This document shows, one piece after another, positions 1 to 11,600 of a DNA stretch of 64,000 nucleotides (the first letter of the stretch is position 1; every line of letters starts with the position of its first letter). Under the pieces are notes generated by a model that was given only the letters and a program-made list of their open reading frames with translations, had not been told where the DNA came from and searched no databases. Position numbers and translations under genes: made by a program. The stretch is from Calliphora vicina (Eukaryota; Arthropoda; Insecta; Diptera; Calliphoridae). The stretch is taken from positions 70,319,240 through 70,383,239 of the forward strand of contig NC_088781.1 of assembly GCF_958450345.1 (NCBI RefSeq), read 5' to 3'.

Positions 1-596
1 GATTATTGACCCCAAATAGTCAGTCTAAAAGACATATCCTTCTGGTGAGTTAAATAACTAATTTCTTAAGTTCAATTTAAGAGTTGTAATAAGTTATAAA
101 ACTAAAATGATATATTTAAAATACAATATGTACATTAGGCATATAACTAATTTTGGCGAAATTTTTGGCATACCACCACGTGATGGCCAATGTTGTATAA
201 GTAACGAAAATCATTTTTTTAGATCATTTGGAATCAAAAACATCACGCACCAACACCAAATTCCAAAATAAACCAAACTTCTATTTCTCTGAAAAATTAT
301 ATAAATTATTTCATTTTTTTTTGCAAGTGTGAGGGAACTTCCCTTATTTAAAAATTATATTTTAAAGTATGTCCGCAGTTACTATTAAAATAAAATATAT
401 TGTGTTTCAAAATAATTGAAAATATTTCATGAAAAACTTTATTGCGTTTGGTGAGTGAACTTTTTTAACAACCGCGAAAAAATAATACCGTGGTTTTTTT
501 ATATTTTTTAATACTCTATACGACTATGCTATGCCAATTTGCATATTTGCAAAAATTGTCAATAGTTATATCCCTTATCTACATACATATATACAC
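1..596. other. AT-rich intergenic or intronic DNA, no gene seen
   Basis: No convincing coding region. It probably belongs to the large upstream intron of the sugar transporter gene whose later exons start at 5532, because that gene still lacks its first ~109 codons. A GTGAGT at 45 could be a splice donor, but the 44 bases before it do not read as transporter sequence. Confidence 0.4.
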
Positions 597-598
597 TA

Positions 599-2819
599 AG
601 GTGGACCCCCAATGTATGAAAAAATTTAAAACTCATCTGTTTCAAAAACGAAGGGCAGTTTTGTGTGAGGTTAGGATAAAAAAATTTGAGCTCGATCGGT
701 TAAAAATTGGCGTGCCGCATGGGGGTCAAAGTTCGTGAGAACGAAATTGGTGGTAAATGGATAGAAAAAGGTGCATAACTACTCAGGAGTCACCCCTAGG
801 TAGGTAAAATGTATGAGCAACCCCCATTATTTTCGTATCCCCAATATTTTTCTAGAACAAACATACCCCCTATCTCCAACCGTTCAGGGGGTCCCCATAC
901 AAAAAACTGAATTTTCACGAAAATTTTCCAAATTAAAAATTTATGGAATTACACAAAGTATAAATATGTTCTAAACTTCATTTCGTGATTTACTCTTCAC
1001 ATTTTACTAACATTAATTAAACACCCATTTCTATTGTCAAAGAACGCAAAAAAGTGAATAGACCAATTGGTTTGTTCATTGAGTTTTATTTTATTTAGCA
1101 ATGTAATCATAAAATGCCCCTTTAATAATGAGCGGCTGTACCTAAGACATTTAATATTTAAAATTTTTAAAAACATTACATTTTTAATTCCATGAAAATT
1201 ATTTTTGTTTTATGGCTTATATTCCACGTATTCATTTTTAAGTAATAATATAACAGGTAATATTACTAAATATTGTCAAATTTTCCAAACAACATTGAAA
1301 AACCCATTGATGTACTTTCGTGTTTTTTATTTCGACCTGTCCAGATGTTTCTCTGTTTCGCCGTTTCCAGCAGAATTGGAAAAAATCAATCAGAATGCAT
1401 TCGAAACTGGAGTGAGCGATGAGATCGTTGCTTCGAAATTAATTACTGCTCCAGATGACATCATTACTTTTTGCATGGTCCAACTACAGAAAAGACAACG
1501 TCATAACGACTATAAGGAACTATTGGAACTGGTTGTTTTATTCCTTGGAGGCGATTTTGGCGAATATAAGTTTAAAGAACTCATACCTATTCACCACGCA
1601 CGATGGATGTCTAAAGCAATTTATTCACTGAAAATATTTATGTTCAGAGACCAATTTAAACTGGCAAAGTCACAATTGGATGCAATTCGAGATGTCTGTG
1701 TGTTTATTGTTCGCCTGTACGTGAAAGTCTGGTATCGCTGTACTGAAGCTGTCAAAGCGCCCAATCAGGACTTCAACTTTTTGAAAGCACTTCACTCATA
1801 TGCAGACTTGGATAAGAATTTGTCAAAAGTAATGGTAACAAAGTTTATCAGACATTTGTGGTATCTGGCGGAGGAGGCCATAGCTCTCGCCTACTTTGAT
1901 TCAGATGTTTCGTGTGACATAACACGTAAAATGTTGGCAATTATGTGCATATATGATGGAAAAGAAATCCTTGAAGAAAAAGACAAGGAAGTTCAACTTG
2001 AAAAATATGAAGAAACTGATGAAGAAACTGGAGAAGAAACTGGAGAAGAAGATGATGATTGGGATGAAGATGATGAATTGCGGTTAATTTTGCAGAAGTA
2101 ACTGAGCAATTTTTGTCGAATGACTTGAGCGCTTTCGTAACTGTAAAAACTATAAACTTTTTTCTACGCTTCAACTTGCCGCATGAATTTATACGATATC
2201 CGCCGGAAACGTGGCCACAGCGCGAAGATTATCAGCAAGCACTAAAAATTGTTGAAAAAATTCACGTAGTAAACGACACCGCTGAAAGAAGCGTGAAAAT
2301 GATGGAGGACTACAATAAAATATTGTGCAGGAACGAAGAGGAAAAGCAATATTTGATTCAAGTTGTCGGTGATTATCGCAAAAAATATCCGAGTTTTGAA
2401 AAAAGAAATTTAATATAGCATAACATAATTATTCATAAATAACATCAATAAACTAATTTATTTTATTGTAATAGTAATTGTATATATTTTTTTTTTATAT
2501 TGGAAAATTTTCGTGAACATTCAGTTGTTTTGTATAGGGACCCCCTGAACGGTTGGTGATAGGGGGTATGTTTGTTCTAGAAAAATATTGGGGGTACGAA
2601 AATAATTGGGGTTGCTCATACATTTTACCTACCTACGGGTGACTCCTGAGTAGTTATGCACCTTTTTCTATCCATTTACCCATAATTTCGTTCTCACGAA
2701 CTTTGACCCTCGTGCGGCACGCCAATTTTTAACCGATCGAGCTCAAATTTTTTTCAGATTTTTTTTTATCCTAACCTCACACAAAACTGCCCTTCGTTTT
2801 TGGAAAATAAGGTCCACCT
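599..2819 (+). mobile_element. TA-flanked DNA transposon with long terminal inverted repeats
   Basis: The ends AGGTGGAC (599) and GTCCACCT (to 2819) are inverted copies, each bordered by TA, as in Tc1/mariner-type target duplications. The inverted similarity continues inward for roughly 300 bp per arm: the left arm at about 599-930 reads on the opposite strand at about 2500-2819, with small gaps. Between the arms lies one coding region (1205-2418). The long inverted ends and single internal gene mark a DNA transposon; I cannot place it in a named superfamily from sequence alone. Confidence 0.8.
1205..2418 (+). pseudogene. Frameshifted transposon-encoded protein (arthropod TE-linked family)
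   Basis: One frame runs 1205-2101 (298 codons). A second frame continues the same protein from about 2077 to 2418: it is already open before the first stop and carries on the conserved-looking text (NFAEVTEQFL...), so a single frameshift near 2074-2085 breaks the gene, close to an acidic Glu/Asp-rich stretch. The protein has HHARWMSKAIYSLKIF and FIRHLWYLAEE, motifs I associate with a family of uncharacterised transposon-linked proteins in arthropods and Hydra; this is memory of the family and not a search. The N-terminus is weak: the first ~55 codons are low complexity and may be intron or non-coding. AATAAA signals follow near 2445. It lies centrally between the inverted ends of the host transposon, so it is probably (part of) its transposase. 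No catalytic residues can be assigned. Confidence 0.55.
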
Positions 2820-2907
2820 TAATATACACACAACTAAACTTTTGTTTTCTTTTTATTATGCTATTATATGTATATGTACATGATTTCATGAAGCACTAAC
2901 AAAATAC

Positions 2908-3170
2908 ATGGGTTTTTTGCTTATATCTCGGCCATTTGTGGACCAATTTTCTCGATTTTAAATAGCAACCGAGACGGAAGAATTCCGGAGATTTTGATGT
3001 ATCAATCATGTTTGTAAGTTATTTAGGGGATTTGGAAAGTTGATTTCAACACACAGACGGACAGACGGACAGAATATATGTACTTTATTGGGTCGCAAAT
3101 GAAAAATGTAGAAATTACAAACGGAATGACAAACTTATATATACCCTTGCCACTCATGGTGAAGGGTATA
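2908..3170 (-). repeat. mini-me/DINE-like repeat fragment (family 1), minus orientation
   Basis: Reading the minus strand gives the start of the family (TATACCC..., then TTTGTCATTCCGTTTGTAAT), a short GTCC/GTCT tract and the 'subsequent to tract' section with GGCCGAGATAT. It lacks the 3' hairpin end. The same text is found complete at 3334-4304 and 39924-42453. Confidence 0.75.
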
Positions 3171-3468
3171 AAAATAAACATACCATTAAAAATCTAAAAG
3201 ATGCCAAAATAAAATTTGTTTATTTTTTATTTGACAAATTCAATTTTGACAAAACCTATGCACTTGTCAGCAAGAAATATTGTGTTTGTTGTCGAAACGC
3301 TCTCACCTTACTTATTACATCATGATATTGTTATTATACCCTTCAGCTTCGTGAGAAGGGTATATATAAGTTTGTCATTCCGTTTGTAATTTCTACATTT
3401 TTCATTTCCGACCCTATAAAGTATATATATTCTGGATCCTTATAGATAGCGGAGTCGATTAAGCCATG

Positions 3469-3512
3469 TCCGTCTGTCTGTCTGTCTGTCCGTCTGTCTG
3501 TCTGTCTGTCTG
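3469..3512 (+). repeat. Short (GTCT/GTCC)n tract of a mini-me-like element
   Basis: About 11 tetranucleotide units with two GTCC variants. This is the normal-length counterpart of the ~440-unit array at 40059-41819 in the same element family. Confidence 0.85.
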
Positions 3513-3718
3513 TTGAAATCAATTTTCTGAAGGCCCCAGATATCTCCGGGATCCAAATCTTCAACAATTCTGTCAGACATACTTTCGAGAATTTTGCTAT
3601 TTAAAATCAGCAAAATCCGTCCATAAATAACGGAGATATGAGCAAAAATCCGAGACAACCTCTGAAAATTTCATCAAAAAACACAATGTATTGCATGCTT
3701 TGACAAAAAAACAACAAA

Positions 3719-4165
3719 ACGTATGCTTGGGTGTGCAAGCTTTGTGTATTTGGTTTTTTTTTGTTTTTTGTTTCTTTTGGCGTTGTTGTTGTTTTTTATA
3801 CAACTAAACGTTTGTTTGGTTGTGTGTTGGTTTTTTTGACAAAAAATCAACAAAACGTATGTTTTTGGATGTACATGCTTTGCGTATTTTGTTTTTTTTG
3901 TGTTTTGTTTCTTTTGGCGTTGTTGTTGTTTTTTATACAACTAAACGTTTGTTTGGTTGTGTGTTGGTTTTTTTTGACAAAAAATCAACAAATCGTATGT
4001 TTGAATGTGCATGCTTTGCGTATTTTGTTTCTTTTGGCGTTGTTGTTGTTTTTTATACAATTAAACGTATGTTTGGATGTGTGTTGGTTTCATTGCCTTG
4101 CGTATTTTGATTTTTCTTTTGGTGTTTTGTTTCGTTTGGCGTTGTTGTTGTTTTTTGTGTTCTTG
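3719..4165 (+). repeat. ~137-bp imperfect tandem repeat, GT-rich
   Basis: Three to four degenerate units begin near 3719, 3857, 3994 and 4067. Each has CGTATG, a TTTGTTTCTTTTGGCGTTG block and an ACTAAACGT block. The long open frames here are a by-product of the T/G-rich text and are not genes. The unit is not seen in the sister copy at 39924-42453. Confidence 0.75.
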
Positions 4166-4304
4166 ATAAATTTAGGATGCTGTACGCTGAAAGTGGGCAA
4201 TGTACATACATATATACTAATTATAAAAAATAATAATGCATCCACAACAAAGGTGAAGGGTATATAAGATTCGGCATAGCCGAATATAGCACTCTTACTT
4301 GTTT

Positions 4305-4904
4305 TAAAAATTCAAATGATAAATCAGAAATTAAACCCATATAGACCATAGCAGAACCAGCAAAATTATTAGAAAGTACGTTCTCAATTATACATTCCCT
4401 ATAACGTCAAACAAAAGAAAATTAGAAAAAAACAAAACGAAATGTCTAAGACAAAAATAAATAAATTAAACAAATTTTTGTGTATTTACTTTTTTCGTGA
4501 AATATTCAATTCAAATTAAATTTTTTCCAAATAAATATGTGTTAGTTTTAATCAAAGAATAACAAAATTGCACTTCTAACATACACTTTCACAATCACAT
4601 AAAATTTTTTAATTTTTTTCTACACATTTAAACCATTAAATTAACCGAAACATGCTTATTTTGCACGAATGAAAAATATATTTTTTGACATTCAATTTTT
4701 GGGTGTTGAAATTAAAACTGAAAAAACACATTTGTAAAATTTCGTATTGAAAATTAATACAAAATTCAAATAAGTTTGCAAGAAAAATCTATTTATAAAA
4801 CTTTTACAGGTCAAATATAAAATAAATAATTTGAGAACTGTTCGATTTTTTAAATTTAATTGTAATCAAATTTTGTTATAATTTTTAAGGTCTCTTTTTT
4901 ACAA
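4305..4904. other. AT-rich DNA, nothing recognised
   Basis: No coding potential, no clear repeat ends. Probably intron of gene 1. Confidence 0.4.
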
Positions 4905-5178
4905 CCCTGTGTGCATAGGGTAACATAGAGACGAGACGTAATTGTCAAAAACCTAAGTCTGTTGTCAAAAACCTATCTCTTCTTCTTCTTCTTTGACACA
5001 TGAAATAATGTGTCATAAAAAGTGACGCGAGACACTAAGTCTATGTTAAAACCTATCTCTGGCAACAACAAAATGCATGCTAGTCAATGTATTTTGTTGT
5101 TGTATCAGACATATGATTTGTTGTATTTTTGTTTGACGGAGTGTCTCGTCTCTATGTATAATTATCTATGCCTGTGTG
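4905..5178. mobile_element. MITE with ACATAGAGACGAGAC inverted ends
   Basis: ACATAGAGACGAGAC at 4923 and its exact reverse complement at 5143-5157 form the core inverted repeats; weaker pairing extends outward (GTGTGCATAG versus CTATGCCTGTGTG). The interior has repeated GTCAAAAACCTA text and no gene. No clean target duplication could be fixed. Confidence 0.7.
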
Positions 5179-5180
5179 TT

Positions 5181-5218
5181 TGAGGAGTGTGGTGAAAGTA
5201 CTTTCACCACACTCCTCA
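5181..5218. repeat. Perfect 38-bp palindrome
   Basis: TGAGGAGTGTGGTGAAAGT is followed immediately by its exact reverse complement, with no loop. It lies next to the MITE that ends at about 5178 and about 310 bp before the first visible transporter exon. Confidence 0.9.
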
Positions 5219-5531
5219 CGTGGTTTAATCACCAATACATATAGACAATATGTTACCAATACATTCATATAGTAAGGTTTTTTTTGACAACCGACTTAGG
5301 TTTTTTTTGACAGCGTTTCACTTGTTATTATTCTTTGGTTTTAATATAACGTGCAAAACAAAATAAATAGTGATGAGAGTAAATGCGTTATTTGACGTTG
5401 TAGGGATAAATATTGAAAACTCTCCCTAATAATTGTACCTGGTTGGTTCTACCATGCATATAGACAAGAACTTTACAAAAAAAAATTTTTGTTCAATTAT
5501 TTTTAACATAAAAAATACTTTTATTTAATAG
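5219..5531. other. Intronic AT-rich DNA
   Basis: Contains short direct repeats of GACAACCGACTTAGG/GACAGCG type but no gene. It ends with a splice acceptor (TTTATTTAATAG) before the exon at 5532. Confidence 0.5.
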
Positions 5532-5662
5532 CTAGGATGGTGGATTATACCCTTGGCACAAAATCCACTTCATTTATCTATATCCAGATTTTTGGGTGGA
5601 TTTGCTGGTGGTGGATCATTCGCAATTATTCCAGTCTATACAACCGAACTATCTGAAGACAG
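5532..5662 (+). CDS. Gene 1 exon a: TM4 region of sugar transporter
   Basis: 131 bp, starting in phase 0 after TTTAATAG and ending with two bases of an Arg codon before GTATGA. Encodes LGWWIIPLAQ...RFLGGFAGGGSF. It has exactly the length and phases of gene 2 exon 3 (48374-48504). Confidence 0.88.
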
Positions 5663-8600
5663 GTATGACATTGGAGAGACGAATTTCGAGAAGTGTGGGA
5701 TGGATTACTGTGACAATTGATATACATACATAAAAATGCAAGCATACCATTTTAAGTCCGATCGGATAATATTTACCATTGCCGCCGAATTGGCTCTGAA
5801 GTTTGGAAGTGAACAAATATTATATTTCCTGACCCGCACTCTTCGAAATTCCAATGTAATGTAGGCAAATAATTTGCCTACATTACATTTTGTAGTTTTG
5901 CCTGCGAAAAGTCCTATGTTTTAAGATCTTTTAAGGAGAACCAGAAATCGGAATCCTTTCTGATACTTTGTGGGAATAGTTTATTAAATGAATAGATAAT
6001 AAATAAGGCTGTCTAATTAAATTACACATCGGAGTTTTTGGAGGCAAGACGACGATGTACAAATATCTACATACTTCATATCATAATGTCTATTATTCAC
6101 AGGGTTCGCGGTAAATTGGGTACTTTTATGGTCTTATCATGTAATATTGGAATCCTGTTTGCATTTATTTTGGGCAATTATTTCTCTTACGACCTTGTTG
6201 CATGGATCCTTTCATCGCTACCATTGACATTTTTGATAACTTTCATTTTCCTTCCAGAAAGTCCTCAATATTTAATTAATAAAAACAATATCAAGGTACA
6301 TAATGGAATCAATTATTTATGACATTAATCCTCAATCATGTTAGTCTGTCATCAATTCTGAATTTATGTTACATTTTTATTAGGAAGCTGAAAAGTCATT
6401 ATGCTATTTTCGCAACTGCAAATATTCTGGTAAAGAAATGCCTCAAGCGGTTAAAATCGAGTTTGAAAAACTAATGGAAAGCAATACACTGGCAAATCCT
6501 AACTCAAAAAATATTAGCATTGGCCTCAAGGACTTTGGTAAGTTTTTGTACATTATTGCATAATTATCCAATTTAAAGTTAAACAATTTTTTCCAGTTGA
6601 GCCGAAAGCTCGAAAAGCATTCATTATTGGAATCGCGTTGATGGCCATTAATCAGTTTTGTGGCTGCTTTGCAATGCTCAACTATACTGCAACGATTTTC
6701 CAAGAGTCTGGCTCAAATCTGACGCCTAATATGTCAGCGATTATAGTTGGTGCCATACAATTGCTCGGTTCATATATGTCGACATTATTGGTTGAACGTG
6801 CTGGTAGAAAGGTGATTGTTTTTCAATAAATTTATAATTTAAACTATGTATATATGTACGTATTTATAACGGAATATGTCGAAAATAAGAGCTAACCTAA
6901 AAAAAATGGTTAACACCACTGAACTCAGCGTACTCGAATTAGTTTAACCCACCGGGTACCCCGCTTGACAGTTTTTTCAACTAGCACAGTGTAATTCTTT
7001 TAATAAGTAATAAATATATAGATAGACCTTGGATTCTGAAATTTTGCAATTACACTGTCCAACAAATTGAGACTTTTTGATTGGAACAGAATAGCAACCC
7101 TATAATTCTGAAAGCGCATGTAGAGTAGATAATTTTTGTAGAATAACCTTATAGTCCAGCTGGTCTGAATTTTTTTTACAGTGGGTCAAAGTTTTAATTT
7201 TTTGAGGTAGCATTATACTAACTAAGTTAATGTCTGAAAGAATTCTTATTGTCAGAGTTATATTGTGGAATTTTATGGGGTCAAAAAGGACATTTAAGGA
7301 TTAAAATATTCTACCAAATTTTTTGCCGTAAAATTTCAGTGGGGTCACCAAAGATACAAAAGTTGTAAATAAAGCACTTTTCGCTTAATTAGCATAGCAT
7401 ACCCCACATTTTTTAAAAATATTTTAAGGATATCTAAAAAATATATGCACACTATCCCTTAAAATTAATTTTTTTAGCTTGTTCTAAGAAGGGCAACCCG
7501 TGCCGACTTTCGATTTAGTTTTGAAATGCATTTACAAGGGGAAAAAATGCATTTTTTGTCAGTTTTTTAAAAAATTTAGCTATTAAGTAATTACTTTTGC
7601 AATTTAATTTAAAAGAATCGAAATGTGTACGTAATTGTCGTTTTTTTGAGAAATATTAAAACAAAAGTTTATTCTTACTTAAAATTGGAGTGAAATTGGA
7701 GTTTTGAAACTGCCGTTAAAAAAAATATTTTTTTTGGTTACACCTGCGAATAGGTTAACTGTATCCTATAAAGATAAAAACTCATATATAAGTAAATATG
7801 GATATATTTTAAGTAAGAATAAACTTTTGTTTTAATATTTCTCAAAATATGTTAATTTTGTTCCTACATTTCTTGTTCTAGTGGTCTGAGACACGTTAAT
7901 GGCCTGGCGACTTTTTAATAACTTTAACATTTTTTAACCAATTTTTGTCTTTTATATCTCATTAGAACGACAATTACGTACACATTTCGATTCTTTTAAA
8001 TTAAATTGCAAAAGTAATTACTTAATAGCAAAATTTAAAAAAAAAACTGAAAAAAATTAATTTTTTCCCCTCGTAAATGCACCTCAAAACTAAATCGAAA
8101 GTCGGCACGGGTTGCCCTTCTTAGGGTAAGTTATCTCTTTTAGTTCAAGAGATATTTAGGTTTATTTATTTATTTTTTTTATTCTGTTCGATCTTTTTTT
8201 GGTATTTTAGATATGGCGGGCAATTTTTTCTTTTACTCCGTAGCCAAGGAGTATTCGAGTTTAAGTTATTAAATTGGATTCTACAAATGCTACAGGGGCG
8301 GCGTTATATACAATTTTTAAACACGTGCTATTTTTTTGTTTCCCATCCTATTTCAAAGATTTTTATATATTTGGAAAGCGCTCGGCTAGGTCTTATAGCT
8401 TGCATGTGCTATTTATCTCTTCTAATTGAAATTTTAAAATTTGGGCCGCTATTTTAAAAGTATAGGGCGTAATTTTGGACCGAATTTTTTTTGTTAGTTA
8501 GACAACTAAATTTCAAATTATATACAAAAGATTTCAGGTCAATATCTCTTATGGATCCAAAAATAAACGATTTTCAATTTAAATATTAAAAAATAGTAGA

Positions 8601-11600
8601 TTTTTGCATACTAAAAAATTTGTATAAATATTCTTAATGTGACTGACTCAGAACCAATTACTTGTGTTGAATAAAATATTAAGAAAATTTATACAAATAT
8701 AGCATTTGTAGGATCCATTTTAATAACTTAAACTCGAATACTCCTTGGCTACGGCGACGTCAAATTTTATCCCGATCGAACCAGCCGTTTAGAAATGCCA
8801 GATTTATTTCCAAAAAATTTCAATTCTGCCCGACTGTGCAGTGTCCATTGACATTATGTCATTTCGGTAGTGTCATAATGTCCATGTGTCATAAAGTCCA
8901 TGGACATAATGACACTTTTGGAGTGACATAATGTCCATGATATTTAAAATATAATTTAATTATTTATGTTTTAATTTAACTTCTATCGAATTTACCGTTG
9001 TAAATTTAAAGTAGTAATAAGACGATAGCTATGAGTTTTAGTTATTATCTGAATTTTGTGGAGTTCAGACGTCACAAATTTAAAGTTTAAAAAGGTAAAA
9101 GAGGTAAAGAAGTATAAATGGATAATGTAAAATATAAATACATATGAATTTAGGAATGAGTTTGACATAAAAAGATACCTCAATAAAAAATTAAAGAACT
9201 TTCACCCCCAAAAAAATATTTTTTAAACATTTATTTACAAGAAAGACTTTATTTAGCGAAGCCGCCTGCCGCGTTCTATGGAGAAGGAATTCCCTAAGAG
9301 CGGTCAGAGGCCGCCACGCAGAAAAACTTTATTGGCAAAGACAAGTTTTTTTGCACTCAGTAGCATGGCGAGCAACTAATTGGTTTCACAGAAAAAGGTT
9401 TTTCTTACACTAAGGGAAAAAACGTGCTAAAATCAAGATTTTACGTCCAAAATCAAAGCATTTCAATCTTAATAGTCTGTTAAATGTGAAAATTCTTAAT
9501 TCAAGAATAAAATCTTATTTTTTTACGATTGCTTATTTTAAGATCGTATTTAGGATTGTGTTCTTATTTACAATCTTAAATTAAGAATACATTTTGCAAA
9601 ATTTAAGAATGTAATATTAACGAAGTTCTTGATTTGAGATGGGTTTTAAGAACATAGTCTTGTTAAAAATCTTAATTTAAGATTGTATTCTTAAATTGTT
9701 AAGAATGTAATCTTAATAATTAATATTAAACAAATTGAATTAGAATGTCGAAATAAATGTATTATATTTGTATTTATATTTAATGTATTATATTTACATA
9801 TTTATGTATTTAAAAAAACGCAATTATATTATAATACATACTTAAAATTATATCAACTTTGGTCTTACATATGTTCTTCCATTATTGATTGGATATAAAT
9901 GAAAAGGAAGGCTAACAAAATCAGAAATTTTAATAATATAAATTTTACTAAGTAAAGAACCAACTTCATAGGATTGGGAGTGTTTATCGAACTCTTTTAA
10001 GGATTGCGTTGCAAATAACATAAACTTCTTCGTTTTGAATTAACAAAATTGATCTTTTCCTGGGTACATAATTTGAAAGTCAATTTTAATCTGAAATTTG
10101 TAAGGGAAAATAACTTAATCTGAAATTAGCAATCGAAAACAACTTTCTCACCAATTCCGGCACTCTTGAATGGCTAATTTTTGGCCACCTTCGTAGTAAC
10201 TCAAGACTTCCTATTTTTGCCAAATCTTTCTGGAGCACACTGTATGTGAGTTTCCATTTATGACAAACTTCCTCCCAATCAGCGCTATCTCTGCTCAAGT
10301 ATATTTCATATTTCAAGTATATCCCATTTCAGCAGTTTCTTCTTCATCCAAAAGAGATGAGCTTGTATCTAGGCTATTGTTGTTGAATGATGCAGCTTTA
10401 ATAATAATTTTGTAATAAAATCTATAACGAAATTACCTTAAGTTCATTCTCAGTGGGAAAAACTTCGCAAATATCGGCCAATTATGAAAGTATATCCTTT
10501 CTTTCGGCGTTCTGCTCAGATGATATTGTCCATCAGCCAGCGTCAAGAAATCTTCACTCACAGATATACTTATAAGAACTAGTTCATCTGAGTTCTGATT
10601 TTCTATTATTAATTAAATATTTTGTTCACTTTTTTTAAACACGTCTACTTCGATCAGCGTTTTGCAATTTATAACACAACAAGCTTTCATTATTGTCAAA
10701 TTTCTAAAAAATCAAGAATACAATCTAAACTTTGAGAATATGTTCTTAAATTCAAAAATGCAATCTTAAAATTAAGATTATGTTCTTGATTTTTAGAATG
10801 CGTTCTAGAAATCAAGAAATTATTTTTAAATTTGAGAACGTAAATCTTACTGACCATAATTTAAGATTAAAACTTGAAAAGTTTGCAATCTCCATTCAAG
10901 AATTTTTTTCTAAATTTAGATCGTCATATTTATCTTAGTGTATTGGCGGCCTGCAACCGCTCTTAGGGTCTTTCTCCTCCATGGAACGTGGCAGGCGGCT
11001 TCGCTACATGAAACTTTCTCATATATATGAATATATATTTAAACTGTTACTGGGATCTTGATGTGTTCCAAAAATTTTATAACTTTCAAAAGTGTCATAA
11101 CCAAAGTGACATAAGCTGATAATTTGTAATAATTTGTAAAATTTTGTACTGGAAGTTACGGGATTCCGTTCGTTTACTTTAAAAAACTTGTAACGAGATA
11201 GCAAGAGAGTGTTAAAAGTGACAGTTCGTAGATAGAGAACATGATATTTTTTACTATATATTTTTTGTTCAGTAAAAAATATCAACATGAAAAATATGTA
11301 AAAAAAATGTAAAAAAATGTATTTTTACGCTCTAAATTAAAGTTACTGGATAATCTTTACTGGAGAGTAAGCGAACACACTTATAGTGTCAATGGACATT
11401 ATGACACTACCGAAATGACATGGAAGTAATGTCACTTAATGGGGTGTCATAATGGCCATGGAAGTAATGTCACTTAATGGGGTGTCATAATGGCCATGGA
11501 CATTAGTCAATTGACTCTGTGACATGCCACCAATTTTTTAGTTTCTTAGGTAAATGACGCACAGTGGGGGATTTGAAAAAAAAGTGGAAATAAATCTGTA

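Larger units (their letters stand above)
3334..4304 (+). repeat. mini-me/DINE-like element (family 1), complete copy
   Basis: Starts TTATACCCTTC with a small hairpin (ACCCTTC...GAAGGGT). It then has a TA-rich tract, a conserved core around TTCTGGATCC, a short GTCT/GTCC tract at 3469-3512, and a body. It ends with the hairpin ATTCGGC-ATAG-CCGAAT followed by CTCTTACTTGTTTT. A TA tract and a GTCY tract separated by a conserved core is the described layout of dipteran mini-me elements, which are grouped with DINE-1/Helitron-like repeats. Its body holds the tandem units at 3719-4165. Confidence 0.8.
9241..11020. mobile_element. Nested element with TAGCGAAGCCGCCTGCC inverted ends
   Basis: GCGAAGCCGCCTGCCGCGTTC near 9257 and its inverted partner near 10985, followed on both sides by CCTAAGAGCGGT. 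The arms pair over about 80 bp and are GC-rich compared with their surroundings. Within lies another inverted-end unit (9410-10943). Confidence 0.7.
8839..11530. mobile_element. Element with GTGTCATAATGTCC inverted ends, host of nested elements
   Basis: The block TTTCGGTAGTGTCATAATG near 8864 is repeated inverted near 11393 (CATTATGACACTACCGAAA) with surrounding text, and GTGTCATAATGTCCATG motifs recur in both ends. The right end has a 40-bp tandem duplication (about 11422-11500). Between the ends lies the insertion at 9241-11020. Confidence 0.6.

Noticed and set aside
1..50. Possible splice donor GTGAGT at 45 that could end the missing early exon of transporter gene 1
   Set aside because: None of the three frames before it resembles the transporter N-terminal region (no G-R-K loop).
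3674..4267. Open frames with FFLFFVSFGVVVVF-like repeats
   Set aside because: T/G-rich tandem units of a mini-me-like repeat read as hydrophobic protein; no start context, no conservation.
9430..9720. Possible CRISPR-like or satellite array from repeated ATTCTTAA words
   Set aside because: No fixed period or spacers; AT-rich words inside a transposon arm of a eukaryotic genome.
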